This document shows, piece by piece, positions 46,721-58,778 of a DNA stretch of 64,000 nucleotides. Source of the DNA: Setoptus koraiensis (Eukaryota; Arthropoda); assembly GCA_048013815.1 (NCBI GenBank), contig CM106586.1, positions 15,872,001-15,936,000 of the forward strand, written 5' to 3'. The notes beneath the pieces were generated by a model. The model did not search any database. It saw nothing but the letters and a program-made list of their open reading frames with translations, and was not told the DNA's origin. A program made the translations under genes and the position numbers. Every line of letters starts with the position of its first letter. Within the stretch, counting starts at the first letter, position 1.

Positions 46721-47166
46721 TTCGGTTGTGTCTGGTGGTGTCTGGTGGCATGCGTTTAATGCCGGTTGGTGGCGTGCGGCGGTAGTATATTGGTTGCAGA
46801 TGGACGCCAATTACACAGTTGCCAGTTGTGGTGACACTCGCGCGACACTGTCGTGCCCAAATGCCCAAAATGCCCAAAACAACAGCGACAAGCGTCGCTG
46901 TTTAGTTTGGGCAATACAACAATACCCCGCTAATCTAATATAAATTAATGTCCGGCGCATATGTTTGTCATCACCGGACGGCCGCAATCGCCCCCCGAAC
47001 ATCGCGCCCAAACTTGGCAAAACTGCGCCCCCAAACGGCGGGCCACAAATAGCCGGTCGGGGTTAATGGTGCTCACTCGATTGGGAGTCATTGAAACCGA
47101 AAATGACTGTGTTTGGGTCCATTAGCCACTCCGCTGGGCACTGTCGCTAAAACCGCAGCAAGCGAG

Positions 47167-47226
47167 TTGGTCGTCGGCTCGGGTTGGTCGTCGGCTCGGG
47201 CTGGTCGTTGGCTCGGGTTAGTCGCA
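47167..47226. repeat. Tandem array, 17-bp period (TTGGTCGTCGGCTCGGG), about 3.5 copies
   Basis: Units start at 47167, 47184 and 47201 with a partial fourth. Confidence -1.
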
Positions 47227-47680
47227 TCATTAGACGCCACTAATGAGCTGGCGCCATCACTCATCAAGTCGTGCTTGACGTCCGCTAATTAGATTATGAC
47301 ATCGAGCTGCCACTCGCCGGCCACTCACAACAATGGCGACACGACAAGACACAAGCAAACAAACAAACAAATTCACATTGTGTACACTTGCCAATTACTG
47401 CCACAATTAACGGTCCCGACTCGGCACTGCCGAGACGCCCAACAGCGACCGCAGCGCCGTTTCGCAGCCGCCGAGTCGCCGTTTCGCAGCCGCCGAGTCG
47501 CCGTTTTGCAGTGGCCGTTTTGCAGTCGCCGGGCGACCGGGCGGCCGGGCGATCGAGCGGCCCGCGACAAGTGCAACAATTGCTGTGCCGCCAACACCTC
47601 GCCACAAATGGGCCAATATCGCACGCTGCCCGCGCACACTGTTCACACTATGCACAATATTTTGCTCAAAACTCGACGAA

Positions 47681-47730
47681 ATTCGGCGACGTTCGGCGAC
47701 GTTCGGCGACGTTCGGCGACATTCGGCAAT
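47681..47730. repeat. Tandem array, 10-bp period (GTTCGGCGAC), 5 copies
   Basis: Three exact internal copies flanked by ATTCGGCGAC and ATTCGGCAAT. Confidence -1.
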
Positions 47731-48269
47731 CGCTAGCAATATTCGGCTAGCGAATAAGTGACGCAACAGCGTCGATTGGCCACTCGCACAAACCGCGCGC
47801 CCAGTGCAACGGCCCACTTCCGGTCGGTCGAATCAATTCGACGACAACGAGAGGCTGTCCGAGCAACAGATATCAGGTTGTCAGTGGTGGTCGAGTATCG
47901 ATTTTATCGCCGATAGCGGCCGTATCTCGCTAATTCAATCATCACTTGACAACTTGGCCACTTGAGCGCTTGTTCACTTGTGTGTTTGTGCTTGTTTGTT
48001 GCTTGTTTGTAATTGATATTATTATTACTATCGCTATTATTATCATGGCCATTATTGCTATCGCCACTATTATTGCCATTATTACTGACAATTGCGAACG
48101 CAAACAAATGCGATTGCCCAACTGGCATTGTCAATTGCACCACTCGTCTAAATGTGGCGCTGGCTGGCTCATCGTCGTCTCGTCGCCTATCTCGCAAACA
48201 AAATCCCAATATCTCAGATATTGCGATTTTGTCCTGTTTTCTGGCCAGATCTGCCAGATCGCGGCCCGT

Positions 48270-48345
48270 ATCTGGCCAAATCTGTGCTGCTATCTGGCCA
48301 AATCTGTGCTGCTATCTGGCAAGAGTATCTGGCTCTCAACAATGT
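48270..48345. repeat. CTATCTGGCCAAATCTGTGCTG array, 22-bp period
   Basis: Two clear copies plus partial TATCTGGC units on both sides. Confidence -1.
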
Positions 48346-48615
48346 CTCACTTGCCATTGGCGCGTCTTGACTCGTATCGTGCAATCCGCTGATAATCGCA
48401 TCGGCTCATAATCACAACTAACAATGCCAGCGAGCCGGCGAGCGTGACTCGCTCAATCTCGGCAACATGTCAGCCAAGATTGCGACCCTCTAATACGTCT
48501 AATAAGACTAATGCGGCGCTATCTAGTTGTTAACGAGATAGCGGTTATCGCGATGACTTCGCCACAATGCCGCCCTCGTCGCTCCTGTTCCACTGGGTGT
48601 GCCACTTTTCGCCCG

Positions 48616-48682
48616 CGTGCCGCTCCTGTGCCGCTCCGTGCCGCCTCCGTGCCGCCTCCGTGCCGCCTCTGTGCCGCCTTCG
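48616..48682. repeat. Tandem array, 11-bp period (GTGCCGCCTCC), about 6 copies
   Basis: Follows a looser GTGCCGCTCC stretch and degenerates to GTGCCGCCTTCGTGCG at the end. Confidence -1.
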
Positions 48683-48960
48683 TGCGTCTTGCCGGACGGC
48701 CGGCCAATTGCAGCAAGACGGCGCGCAGAGCATGTAAAGTTATTTATTAGTTGCGCAATTAGTTGTCCAGTGACGATGCGCTCGCTCGGCGGCGAGACTC
48801 GACTGCGCGCGGCACAGCGGTCGCGGCGGACGAGCTGCGCAGCTTGGCAGAGCCGTTTGTTTGTTTGTCGTAACGCTCGGCTCGGCGCTGTCATGGCGAC
48901 CGGCTTATGACAAGTTGCTCGCGAGTCGCAACAACAAGCCAGCTAATGCACGACAAGTGG

Positions 48961-49180
48961 TGGTTGTAGCTTGTTGTTGCCTCTGTCGTTGTTGTTGTTG
49001 CCTCTGTCGTTGTTGTTGTTGCCTCTGCTGTTGTTGTTGTTGTTGGCGCTGTAGTTGGCGTTGTTGCGCTGTTGTTGTTGTTGGCGTCGTTGGCGCTGTT
49101 GCGCTGCTGTTGTTGGCGCGGTTGTGCTGTTGTTGGCGTCGTTGCGCTGTTGTTGCGCTGCTGTTGCGCTGCTGTTGTCC
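48961..49180. repeat. GTT/CTG triplet block with a 21-bp unit (GCCTCTGTCGTTGTTGTTGTT)
   Basis: Three 21-base units at 48979, 49000 and 49021 are followed by interrupted GTTGGCGCTGTT repeats. The translation is low-complexity in every frame. Confidence -1.
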
Positions 49181-50058
49181 TATATCGGCAATGGCGTGTC
49201 GTGTGTGTTACACATATAGTATGGTTACACATAAACGAGTGTAGTTGTTGTGTTGTAGTAGTGCGTTAAATTGCCAACTGACAACTGTGACCGAACGGCC
49301 GGCCGGCCGGCCTGTCACTAATGCTGGCGGCGACCGCAGCGCGGCGCTCAATCATAAATAATTCAAGGCACACATGGAGATAATGCGAGTCACATTGTGC
49401 CAGTCACACACACCAAAATGATAAATTGTTTCAATTAATCTAAATAGCGATAGACTCCATTCCATCGTCTATTGAGTCTTGTTAGTAGAGAGAGAGCAAA
49501 ATTTGCATTTAATGCCACTCAACGACGAGGCCATTGGATGGCTGTTGCGCAACACATTTAATTACCTTTGTGTGTCGTTTGTTTGTTTGTCGAAAGCTGC
49601 TGGCACAAGTTGCGCCACTGGCAACTTGTGAGAGTGCGGATCAAGTATGCAAATTGCAAGAGCAGCCATTGCGCAACAGCGTGTATCATCAATTAAGTGA
49701 AGCCTCTTTACACTATAAAGACACTATAAAACAACAACAACAACAACAACAACAAAAGTCAAAAGTCTCTCTCACAGTCGTCGACTTGCTCATTTGTTTG
49801 TGCGTTCGCCACTCCGTCTGTACGACACACTCGGCAGCTTGTTGTTGCACTCGCCAAATACAAATACAGATGTAAATCGCAAATTAAAAGAATCACAAGC
49901 CCAAACTAATTAACAGCTGACTGCGCTGGCTCATTTACAGACCGGCCGGTCAGTCTCTAACAAATCTTGTCAATCTGACAACTGCAGCCAGTGGACGCAA
50001 CTGCGAGCTGGCCACTGACTCGCTGCGCGTTGCGCAACAACTACGTGAGAAAGCGCCG

Positions 50059-50115
50059 CCACCGACCGACCCACCGACCGACCCACCGACCGACCCACCG
50101 ACCGACCGACCGACA
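50059..50115. repeat. Tandem array, 12-bp period (CCACCGACCGAC), 4.7 copies
   Basis: Four exact dodecamers then CGAC tetramers. The minus strand would read (Val-Gly-Arg-Ser)n. Confidence -1.
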
Positions 50116-51025
50116 AGCCAGAAATGAGACGCTCGCTGTGCCGTTTGCGCACAGTCGCCGCCAGCGCGCAATTTGGCCCGGCGACAGCTCGGCGACAACT
50201 CGGCGCTCCCGCCTATCGGGCGACCCGCCGACCCGCCCACGCGGCGACCCGACGATGCGGCGACCCGATGATCTGACAATGAGGCGACGCGGCGAAAAGT
50301 GAGCTCGCGGCGCGGGCGTGCGGCCAGTAGCGCACTTGTTGGTCGGGCGCGCCGCAAGCGGTGACATCTCTGCTCTTTTGTTTATTAGCGCCCGTGATTG
50401 AGACGCGGTCGGGTCCCGGTCGCGAGCTTGCAGTCGGGCACTCGGCGCGGCTCCGGCGCCGCTTCGATGCGTATTCAGTGAGGCTTCGGCGCCGCTTCGA
50501 TGCGGATTCAGTGAGGCTTCGGGGGCTGCCAACGGGCCGGCAGCGCGAGCGGAAGAGCCGCAGACGACGGGAGACGCCCCTGGCGTGTGTCCGACGACTA
50601 TTTCGGCTGTCCGGCGGTGGTGGCCGGCCATTGGCGCAAACAGGCGAGCAGTTTATGTGAGTTGTATGTGCGCAAACTGTGCGCTGGCTGCATATAAAGC
50701 GACAGATGATGAGAGATAAAACGACGATGAGATGCAGATAAGTTTTCGAAAAAACGACCACGACAACAGCCAACAAGCGAGCGACATCGAGAGACAACTC
50801 GAACTCAATTCTCGATCTTGTTCTCTTATCTCGCTTGCCAATCTGGCTGCTTTGTCGCGTCGCCAGCTGTAACTGGCAGCCTGTGCGTTGGCTGTCGAAC
50901 GCTTCGCTCGAGCCTCGTCTCTCGATGGAGCGTCGTCCTCTCGACAACGTCGTTTGTGCGCACTGTGGCTCGCATCTAGTCTACACTGACAACAACAGCA
51001 GCAACAGCAGCAACAGCAACAACAA

Positions 51026-51056
<31 letters not shown>

Positions 51057-51412
51057 GACAACACTGACAACACTGACAACGACAAGTGAAAAACATGTCA
51101 CATTACCACAATATTGAATGTGGCGACATTGGATACAAACAAACAAACAAGCAAGTGAACAAGCGACCGTCGTGTAGTTGACTAAATTTGCGAGCCACGG
51201 TTGCCATGGTCACCGCGGCGCCGCCAGCGACATCTGTGGTGGCCGGCTGGAAGCACGGTCGGGCAGGGCTCGGGTGGACAGCGGCAGCATAACGTTGACG
51301 CTGTCGGGTCGCTGGCAAGCTCGCCGGACAGCCGCGCGACAAACGGCGCGCCGGCTCGAACCGCAACGACGACAACGACAGCGACAACGACAACGACGAC
51401 ATGTGTAAAAAC

Positions 51413-51463
51413 CTGACAGTCGGCTGGCCAGACAAAGGTTGGCCAGCCGAGCTTGGCTGTCAG
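51413..51463. repeat. Two-step inverted repeat (11 bp + 7 bp arms)
   Basis: TCGGCTGGCCA (51420-51430) pairs with TGGCCAGCCGA (51440-51450) over nine bases. Outer CTGACAG (51413-51419) pairs with CTGTCAG (51457-51463) with a six-base bulge on one side. Confidence -1.
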
Positions 51464-52633
51464 TGAGTGTGCTGTTAATTTGTTAGTCGTCGTCGTTGTT
51501 TGTCGTTGTCGTTGTTTGTTTTACACCACGGCCACTTGTGTTGTAAATGACCGAGACGAACAAGAGCAACAACGACAACAACAACGACAACAACAAGTGG
51601 TTGCTATCAGTGTGTGATGGCAACAACAACTTGCTCCAGTTGCACTAATAAATAAATAAATGAGTTGCGCTTGTTTGCGCATTGGGCACTTACACACTTT
51701 TATGCGCACTTTTATGCGCACTTTTATACAGTGTTGCGTCACAAGACTCTTGTGACAAGAGCCAGAGTGTTTTGCCGGCCAACGTTAACACAAGTTCATA
51801 ATTGGTTGCGCCGTCTCGCCGTCTCATCTGTCGCCAGTGTCAATGAGACCACCGGCGCTGGCTTGTTTGTTTTTGTTGGCCATTGAGAGATATTTTGTTC
51901 AACGAATCAATTCGATTGCGTCATTCTGTGTCGCTGTCGCTGTCTCTGTCGAGTGTTGGTCGAGACTCGATTGCCAAACAGGTAAATTGGTCATTGTCGG
52001 CTGTGTTGTCAATTGTAGGACGCACAGGTGAGGGCACCTGTGCAAAGCAGCGTGAGCGGTTTGTGAACAAGCGTCTCGAAGTGTCTCAATGGGCGCTGTC
52101 CAAGGTCGAGCTCTCTCGCTAATCATCATCGATTGCGACACGACAGCTCGCAACTTGTCCGTTTGTCGCCCATTACACAACTGACAATCGCAACGGACAA
52201 TTACAGATGACAGTTGACAGTTGAGCAAGCGCTCATTAGTGCACAACAAACGACGACAACCTGTCGCTGTTGTCGTTTGTTGTTGTCGTTTGTTGTTGTC
52301 GCCTGTTGCTGTCGTAGTTGTTTGTCACTGTTGGTCGTTGCTTGTAGTTGCTTGTAGTTGTTTGTCGTTGTTGCTGTCGTTGTTGCTGTCGTGGCTGGTT
52401 GTCGCTGTTTGCTGTTGCTGTCGCCAGGCGAGCAATTGAGCGCGACGCTTGCCAGCCCACCGGCCGCTCATCATGAGCCAATGGGCCAGCCGATAGCTCG
52501 CTAATGTGCGTTGCACTCTCGACACCGTAGGCGCAAACTGTTGCGGCGACACAACTCATTACATTGCAAATTATCAATTGACTCGAGCACAATTACGGCA
52601 CAATGACGCAATCACTGTGCCAAACAAACACCG

Positions 52634-52743
52634 ATATCCGTTGAATATCCATTGAATATCCATTGAATATCCATTGAATATCCATTGAATATCCATTGAA
52701 TAGTCGCCGAATATCCGTCGAATGTCCGTTGAATATCCACTGA
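52634..52743. repeat. Tandem array, 11-bp period (ATATCCATTGA), 10 copies
   Basis: Ten gap-free units. Five identical central copies are flanked by ATATCCGTTGA-type variants and one ATAGTCGCCGA. Confidence -1.
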
Positions 52744-53437
52744 ACATATCGCCTATATCGCTACTGCAACCAGTCGAGCAAGAGGCGGCTACCTGGCGTC
52801 GAGTTGGTGCATTACTGGAGCTCGGCCAAAAGCCGCACTGGAGAGCAGAGTGAGTGGCTCGGAGCGGCCACTACCGCCCGTTATGTGAATCAATTAGTGT
52901 CTATTGTGCACCCTCATCCGGCGCTGTCCAGCTCGGGCGCGCCTATAACATAATTTGCATGACACAATATGCATTATATAATTTGTATGATGCAATGTGT
53001 GTATTATTACATAATACGTATAGTATACAATGTTATGCAATACAGTGTGACTTGATAATATCAAGTTGATATGCATTATAGTGCCGCGTCCGGCTAATTG
53101 TTTTGCTGGGGTGTGTGTGTCAGCTGAAAACATCAACTGACAATTGCGGCTCGCTAGCACACAAATTAACTAAAACAAACAATCATGTGAACAGTGTTTT
53201 AAATTGGCCAAACTAGCGACAAAATGCGACTTTGTTGGCATGTTGTGCTGTTGACATGTCGTGTTGTTTGTGCGCCACTAAATGTCATTTGGCAGTTGTT
53301 GTGCCCAACAACCACCGGCTCAACTGCAACGGTGCAACTCGCCACGCCATTATCTAACTTATCTGACTGACCAATCTAAAACAAAGCCAACACACACGAG
53401 TTTTATACCCGGTGAGTGGCGTAAAGTTGACCATAAA

Positions 53438-53469
53438 TTGGGCACTGTCCAACAGTTGACAGTGCCCAA
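53438..53469. repeat. Perfect 12-bp inverted repeat, 8-base loop
   Basis: TTGGGCACTGTC (53438-53449) and GACAGTGCCCAA (53458-53469) are exact complements. Short TTTTATACC direct repeats sit about 30 bases outside on the left and 6 bases on the right. Confidence -1.
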
Positions 53470-53833
53470 AATAACTTTTATACCTCGGCTGATAATTATC
53501 GGACTGGACACTCGCTTTTATGCCCATCATTTCACTTATATCATCTGCACGATCAAGTATATCAAGTATTTCGAGTGCCAGGTATGGCCAGCATCGAGTT
53601 TCGTTTCATCTGTGGCACCAATGATTAAGAGATTGTAATTTTTTGTCAGCCGCTCGCAGCCAACAAACCGGCCAGCTCCGTTCTCACAATGGCCAGCAAA
53701 CGAGCAAATGAGTGCCCTGTGAGCAGTCATTTGTTACGCGACACCAATTAATCAATTTGCCGTGTGTCCCCGATTCGGCAGCGTTCGATTCGTGCAAAAT
53801 CGGCTCACTCGTTGCTCATTCGTTATTGCGACC

Positions 53834-53980
53834 AATTTCGAAATTCGCAATTTCGAAAATTCGAAAATTCGCAATTTCGAAAATTCGAAAATTCGCAATT
53901 TCGAAAATTCGAAAATTCGAAAATTAAAGAATTAAAAAATTCGAAATTTCGAGAATTCGGAGATTCGAAATTTTGCAATT
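53834..53980. repeat. AT-rich TTCGAAAATTCG array with a 24-bp higher-order unit
   Basis: Three 24-base units (GCAATTTCGAAAATTCGAAA...) start at 53847, 53871 and 53895, followed by 8-base AAAATTCG-like units. TTCGAA palindromes recur throughout. Confidence -1.
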
Positions 53981-54260
53981 ATTTTCATTTTCACTCTAAT
54001 TTCAATTGTAATCATTCGATTCGAGTGCCGCCGAATCGTCTCGCGCCGCCGAATCGTGTCGCGCCGCCGAATTGTCTCGCGGTGTCCAGCAAACGGAGCT
54101 GGCTTCGAATTCGGGCATACGCACGCATAAACAAAGTCGCGCTCGCGGGAATAAAGTCAAATTGCCAAATACTCAACTGGCGAGACTGTCCTATTTGATC
54201 CACTGTTGTGAGGCCGATCTGGCAGGCAAAGTACGTGGCGAAAAGGAATTGTGTTGTCGT

Positions 54261-54308
54261 TGACTGAGCCACTGACTGGCTCAGTCAGACGATCTGTCAG
54301 TGGCTCAG
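54261..54308. repeat. Three alternating copies of CTGAGCCA/TGGCTCAG (two mutually exclusive hairpins)
   Basis: TGACTGAGCCA (54261-54271) pairs with TGGCTCAGTCA (54277-54287) over five bases. Alternatively CTGAGCCACTGAC (54264-54276) pairs with GTCAGTGGCTCAG (54296-54308). Confidence -1.
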
Positions 54309-54439
54309 TGAGAGCACCGGCGAAAGCACCAGCGAGAGGATACGCTGGTATAGATGGAGAAAGAGATAAGTTGCACAGGTAAGTTCGCGACGGCCTCTGG
54401 GAGGGCACGCACGAGTGATTTTAGTGTGTCTTGTTCATG

Positions 54440-54511
54440 TACGAATATACGAGTATGCGAATATACGGATATACGGATATACGAATATGCGAATATGCGA
54501 ATACGCGAATG
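54440..54511. repeat. 9-bp array (ACGAATATR / ATATACGGR), about 8 copies
   Basis: Degenerate 9-mers with a TAYRCGRAT core; another array of three-codon period. Confidence -1.
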
Positions 54512-54711
54512 TGTTTGTTTGTTTCGCGTTCGGCTCGCACAGTGTCGCATGACGGACACGCCGGACTCGCAAACGACGGACGGATAAAACTTTTGGAGAT
54601 AGGCGCACTTTTGGCGGGCCCACGGCGCTGTCAGCATGCATAAAACATGATGCTCGCAACGTGCATAGTGTGCATCGTGAGCATCATTTGCACAGTGTTT
54701 ATAGGCACATG

Positions 54712-54757
54712 ACATTACGACATGACGACATTACGACATTACGACATTACGACATTG
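54712..54757. repeat. 8-bp array (GACATTAC), about 5 copies
   Basis: Head-to-tail octamers, beginning with the variant GACATGAC. Confidence -1.
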
Positions 54758-55744
54758 CACACGAAACGCACAGTGCACATAAGATGCATATATGCTGCAC
54801 ACAGGTATATTAAGCTGCGAATGATTATCATTATTATTATTGTTTTGATGGCTATCTCTGTCCGGCGCTGTCAGGCGCTGTCCGGCGCAGTCCGGCGCTG
54901 TCCGTTTACGTCCATCTCTGTGCGTGTCCGGCGGGCGTGCGCCCGCGCCAGCCAGATCACCTGAGCTCACCTTACAATGTTAGCCCACAGTGAGCTCGCG
55001 AAGAATGAGCTCACCTGGGCACATAATGGGCACACAATGAGCAGTGAGCTCGCCTTGCTTGCGCTGCTCGGGCGCACAGGTAATTTGCTGAGCGAGGCGG
55101 CCCGTCGCTGACCGCTCTCGGCTGGATCTGACAATTGCATTCGGTGACTGCGGGCAGCGTGTGCCGGCTGTGCAGTTGGCGCACATTAATATTATTAATA
55201 TTATTAATATTGCAGTTGGCGGGCGTGAGCAGCTGTCCGTGGCCAGATATAGGTCTTGTCGTGTTTATCGCCCATTGTGTTTGTGTCGCTGGTCAGCGGT
55301 CAGTGCTGGCAGCAGCCATTTCAGCCATTTGACAGTGGTTCCGTTTTGCGCTTTGTTTTGTCGAGAGTTTGTTTTGTCGAGAGCCGACCGGCAAACTGTT
55401 GTTTCGACAACTACGGCACCAACAACAACCACGCCAACAACAACAGCAACAGCACCAACAACAACGACGGCAGCGTCCAGCGGCGCTGCAACGACACCTC
55501 TGGCCTCTTATCGCCTGGCTGTGCGCCGTGACGCGCAGTCCGTTGATTGCCGGCCGAGCTTGTCGCTGTTGCGTAATTGTGTGTCGTGATTTCGGATTAG
55601 ATTGAGTCGCCTTAATTCGCACCTAGACGCTCCACTGGCTGCGCACTCGGCCGCCCCCTCGCCGTGATATGCCATTGACGGACATTTGATATGCTGCATG
55701 TAACACATATCTGCATATCTGGGCAGTGCGCTCGCCCCAAGCGA

Positions 55745-55860
55745 GCAAACAAACAAACAGACAGACAGACAAACAAACAAACAAACAAACAAACAAACAA
55801 ACAAACAAACAAACAAACAAACAAACAAACAAACAAGCAAGCAAGCAAGCGAACAAACAA
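55745..55860. repeat. (CAAA)n tetranucleotide run with CAGA and CAAG ends
   Basis: About 17 perfect CAAA units (55769-55835) lie between CAGA units on the left and CAAG units on the right. The frames here (VCLF-type on the minus strand) look membrane-like but are pure repeat translations. Confidence -1.
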
Positions 55861-56284
55861 CAACGACAGCAACAACGACAACGACGACAACAACAAACGC
55901 ACGGACGGTCGCGAATGGACGGCATGAATGAACGGCGGCCACGACACGGCCGGCCAATTGGAACGGGCGCTGTGAGACGGGCATACGCAGCGGCCGCACT
56001 CGAGACGGAATATCCCCCCTCGCCGGCCCGTCGAGTTTGCGCGACCGACTTGCGCGACCGGCTTGCGCGACCGGCTTGTGCGACCGGCGAGCTTGCGCGG
56101 TCGTCGGGCTTGCGCGGTCACCGAGCGGGCGCGACCCTCGGCCTGCGCGACCGTCGAGCTTCGAGCTCGCAACTTGTGCGCGACTGTCGGCGGCCGAGCA
56201 GGCCGCCGGACAGTCGCACCGACGTCGGCCGCCGACGATCGGCGTGCCCGACGGTCACGACCGGCGCCGCTCATTGGCGCTGCG

Positions 56285-56296
56285 CCCCCCCCCCCC
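56285..56296. repeat. C12 homopolymer
   Basis: Twelve consecutive C. The length is at risk of sequencing error. Confidence -1.
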
Positions 56297-58323
56297 AACA
56301 GTAACAAGTTATGTAAAAGTGAGCGTTTGCACTTGTTGCGAGCATCACATGCGAGCCAACAATTTCGCGTTACGTTGATATATCATTGTGCTCTCATAAT
56401 GCGAGACTCTTATTATGCGACTCGTATTATGCGAGAGACCCCTGCGAGTTGGCGCACCGCGTATCACGTTGCGCGCCGCTGTGCGGCGCCTTGAGACCGC
56501 CGGCGCCAGCGTCACCCAGCTGTCAGTTGGCGCGGCCAGCGGTCGGCCGGCCGGCCGGCCGACCGGACACACGGCACAGGCTTGCGCTGCGCGCAAGTAT
56601 CACTGCTGCCGGCTGTGCCGATCGGCACGGCACTTGCCGGCGTCGAGGCGCTGGCGAGCAACTGACCACTGTCATATGTATGCTGCGCGGTGATATATGA
56701 GGCGATGTATGTGGCGATGCGCGGCGATATGTGGCGATATTTGGCGATATTTGGCGATATTTGGCGATACATGCGGTTAGTATATGTTGGCGGTGGACAG
56801 CGGACGGAGTGCGCGGCGCTCGCGAGGGCAACAAGCGCAATTTATGAGCCATTTAGCGGCCGTTTGGCGGCTCGAAACGAAATTGTTTCAAGCGGGCCAA
56901 CGAGCAGTGCGAGTGTGCGATATGATCGCGATCTGTGCGGTTCGCGTCTCGCGGCCGGGCGTGTCATTGGCGCGGTGTCATTGGTTGGCGCGGCGCGGCG
57001 CGCCAACTTGTCCGGCGCAGTGGCATGCAAATCGTTTGCGGCCAATGCGAAATGATAGCGCCGCCTTATCCGGTGCCTTATGGCCCTCGGACGTTTGTTT
57101 GTTTGGCCGTTGGTGTCTCTGTTTCTCGGTTTGTTTGTCTCTCGGTTTGTTTGTTTCTCGGTTTGTTTGTTTGTGTGAGCGTTAGTTTGTTTGTTTGTGG
57201 CTGGCCAAGTTTATGGCCGCCAGACGCGCTCGTCGTAACGAGCGCCAATATTTTGCACAATGATATATGAATAACACACGGCAGCTCATTTGCATATGTG
57301 CGCGTTGTCATCGTGGGCGCCTGGCTCGTTATCGGCGCATCGTTATCGTTGCAGCGTCTGGCGGCTGCCGGCCACTTGCGACAAGTGCGCAATCAGCTCA
57401 CTCAATCTTCGGTGCGCGGCTCGTTTGCGACATCGGCCGTCGATTGGCGGCTCTCGACTCCTCTGCTCGACTCCTCTGCTCGACTCCTCTGCTCGCGTCC
57501 GTCGTAGGCCCGCAATCCGCGACTCACAACTGGCGGCCGGGATACCCGGCGACCCGGCGCTGAGCGTTCGCAACCGGCAGTCGAGAATCGAGCGTTCGCA
57601 ATCGCCGCCAGTCGACAACCGAGCAACTGCCAGTGACAATCGAGGGCTGATTATCGAGAACGGGCAACGGTCAGCTGGCGACAACTGGCAGCGTCGTAAT
57701 TAACGAGCGCCATCGGCCAACTGACGGCCTGGCGCCGCCACTCATCAACCAGTGAACAGCCAACGGTTGTTGGCTGGTTGTTGGTGGCTGGTTGTTGCAG
57801 CTTGCGCCGTGTTATTGTGAACTCATTAACTTGTTGTCGACAGCAAAATGGTGACAATAATTTGCATATACTTACATATATTTGGCACACATTCACTGCC
57901 AGCAAACCAGAAGCGCCAGCGCCAGACAGGATGCTCGCCCTGCTCTTAAATATACGTGCTGTGCGCGTATATTCAAATGATACAGTCAAATTGTATCGGT
58001 CAAGTCACTTGACTCCAATAATTGGATATAAGATTGAACCACATGAGTGGCCAGTGGCCGCTGGTCGCCAACATGACATTGGCAATGTCCAGTGGCGCAC
58101 TTGTCGCGACACATTCACACACTCGCAATTCTCTGATTGAGAGACAATTGCAGACACTCTGACATTTGAGAGACAATTCCAGTGACTCGCTGAGAGATAT
58201 TTGCTCGCTGGTCAGCGCGCTGTCAGTTGTCACTGTTGTCGCGCTCACCTGGTCAGCTGGCCAGGCGAGCCTAGCCTAGCCTAGCCGAGCTGAGGCGCAT
58301 AACAGCTGAGCTGAGCGTCAGCA

Positions 58324-58432
58324 CAGGTGAGCCCACCATAACAGCTGAGCGTCACAGGTGAGCCCACCAAAACAGCTGAGCGTCGGCACAGGTGAGTCCA
58401 GCGGCACAGGTGAGCGGAGCGGCACAGGTAAG
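58324..58432. repeat. Array with five CAGGTGAG/CAGGTAAG octamers
   Basis: CAGGTGAG at 58324, 58355, 58389 and 58407 and CAGGTAAG at 58425 match the 5' splice-site consensus exactly. The first four also contain the E-box CAGGTG. ACAGCTGAGCGTC repeats separate the first three. No exon with a matching acceptor was recognised. Confidence -1.
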
Positions 58433-58712
58433 CAAGTGAGTAACGGGGACGCCCTGCAGCGGGGGCAGCCGGCAACAGTGTCGGCTAAGTGGATTGAGGT
58501 TAGAGTGGCCATCGATTTGTTGGCGTTTGTTTGCGTCGTTGGTGGTCAAATTTTAGTCAGATTTAATTGTGAGATTTAATTGAGTTTGAGCGTCGTTGCG
58601 CCGGCCACCACGACGGCGGCGATCTGGCGCAGCGGCAGCGCCACCGACCTGTGCCCAGCAGCGACAAACGCAGTGCAACCTTATAAAGTGCTTGTTTGTC
58701 AGTTTTTCACTT

Positions 58713-58778
58713 TTTTACTCGAGCTTATCGAGCTTTTCGAGCTTCTCGAGCTTCTCGAGCTTCTCGAGCCTCTCAAGC
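58713..58778. repeat. 9-bp array (TTCTCGAGC), about 7 copies
   Basis: Regular CTTCTCGAG units, each with the CTCGAG palindrome at the centre. Plus-strand translation is (Leu-Leu-Glu)n. Confidence -1.

Larger units (their letters stand above)
44521..52633. other. Gene-free intergenic DNA, 44.5-52.6 kb
   Basis: No gene is seen. Arrays are listed separately. E-box-like CACCTG words cluster at 44790-44820. GTT triplets fill 48961-49180 and 52255-52430, a (CAA)n run lies at 49732-49755, and CAG/CAA triplets occur at 50988-51085. Stretches 46750-47160, 47740-48240 and 51100-51410 hold nothing further definable. Confidence -1.
52744..58299. other. Gene-free intergenic DNA, 52.7-58.3 kb
   Basis: No recognised coding gene. 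Present are two inverted repeats (53438-53469, 54261-54308), an AT-rich 24-bp array, several 8-13 bp arrays, an ATT/AAT block at 55186-55211 flanked by GCAGTTGGCG direct repeats, a tetranucleotide run and a C homopolymer. Stretches 52760-53430 and 57650-58240 show nothing further definable. Confidence -1.

Noticed and set aside
55612-56307. Minus-strand frame with repeated VCLF, membrane-protein-like.
   Set aside because: It is the pure translation of the CAAA/TTTG tetranucleotide run.
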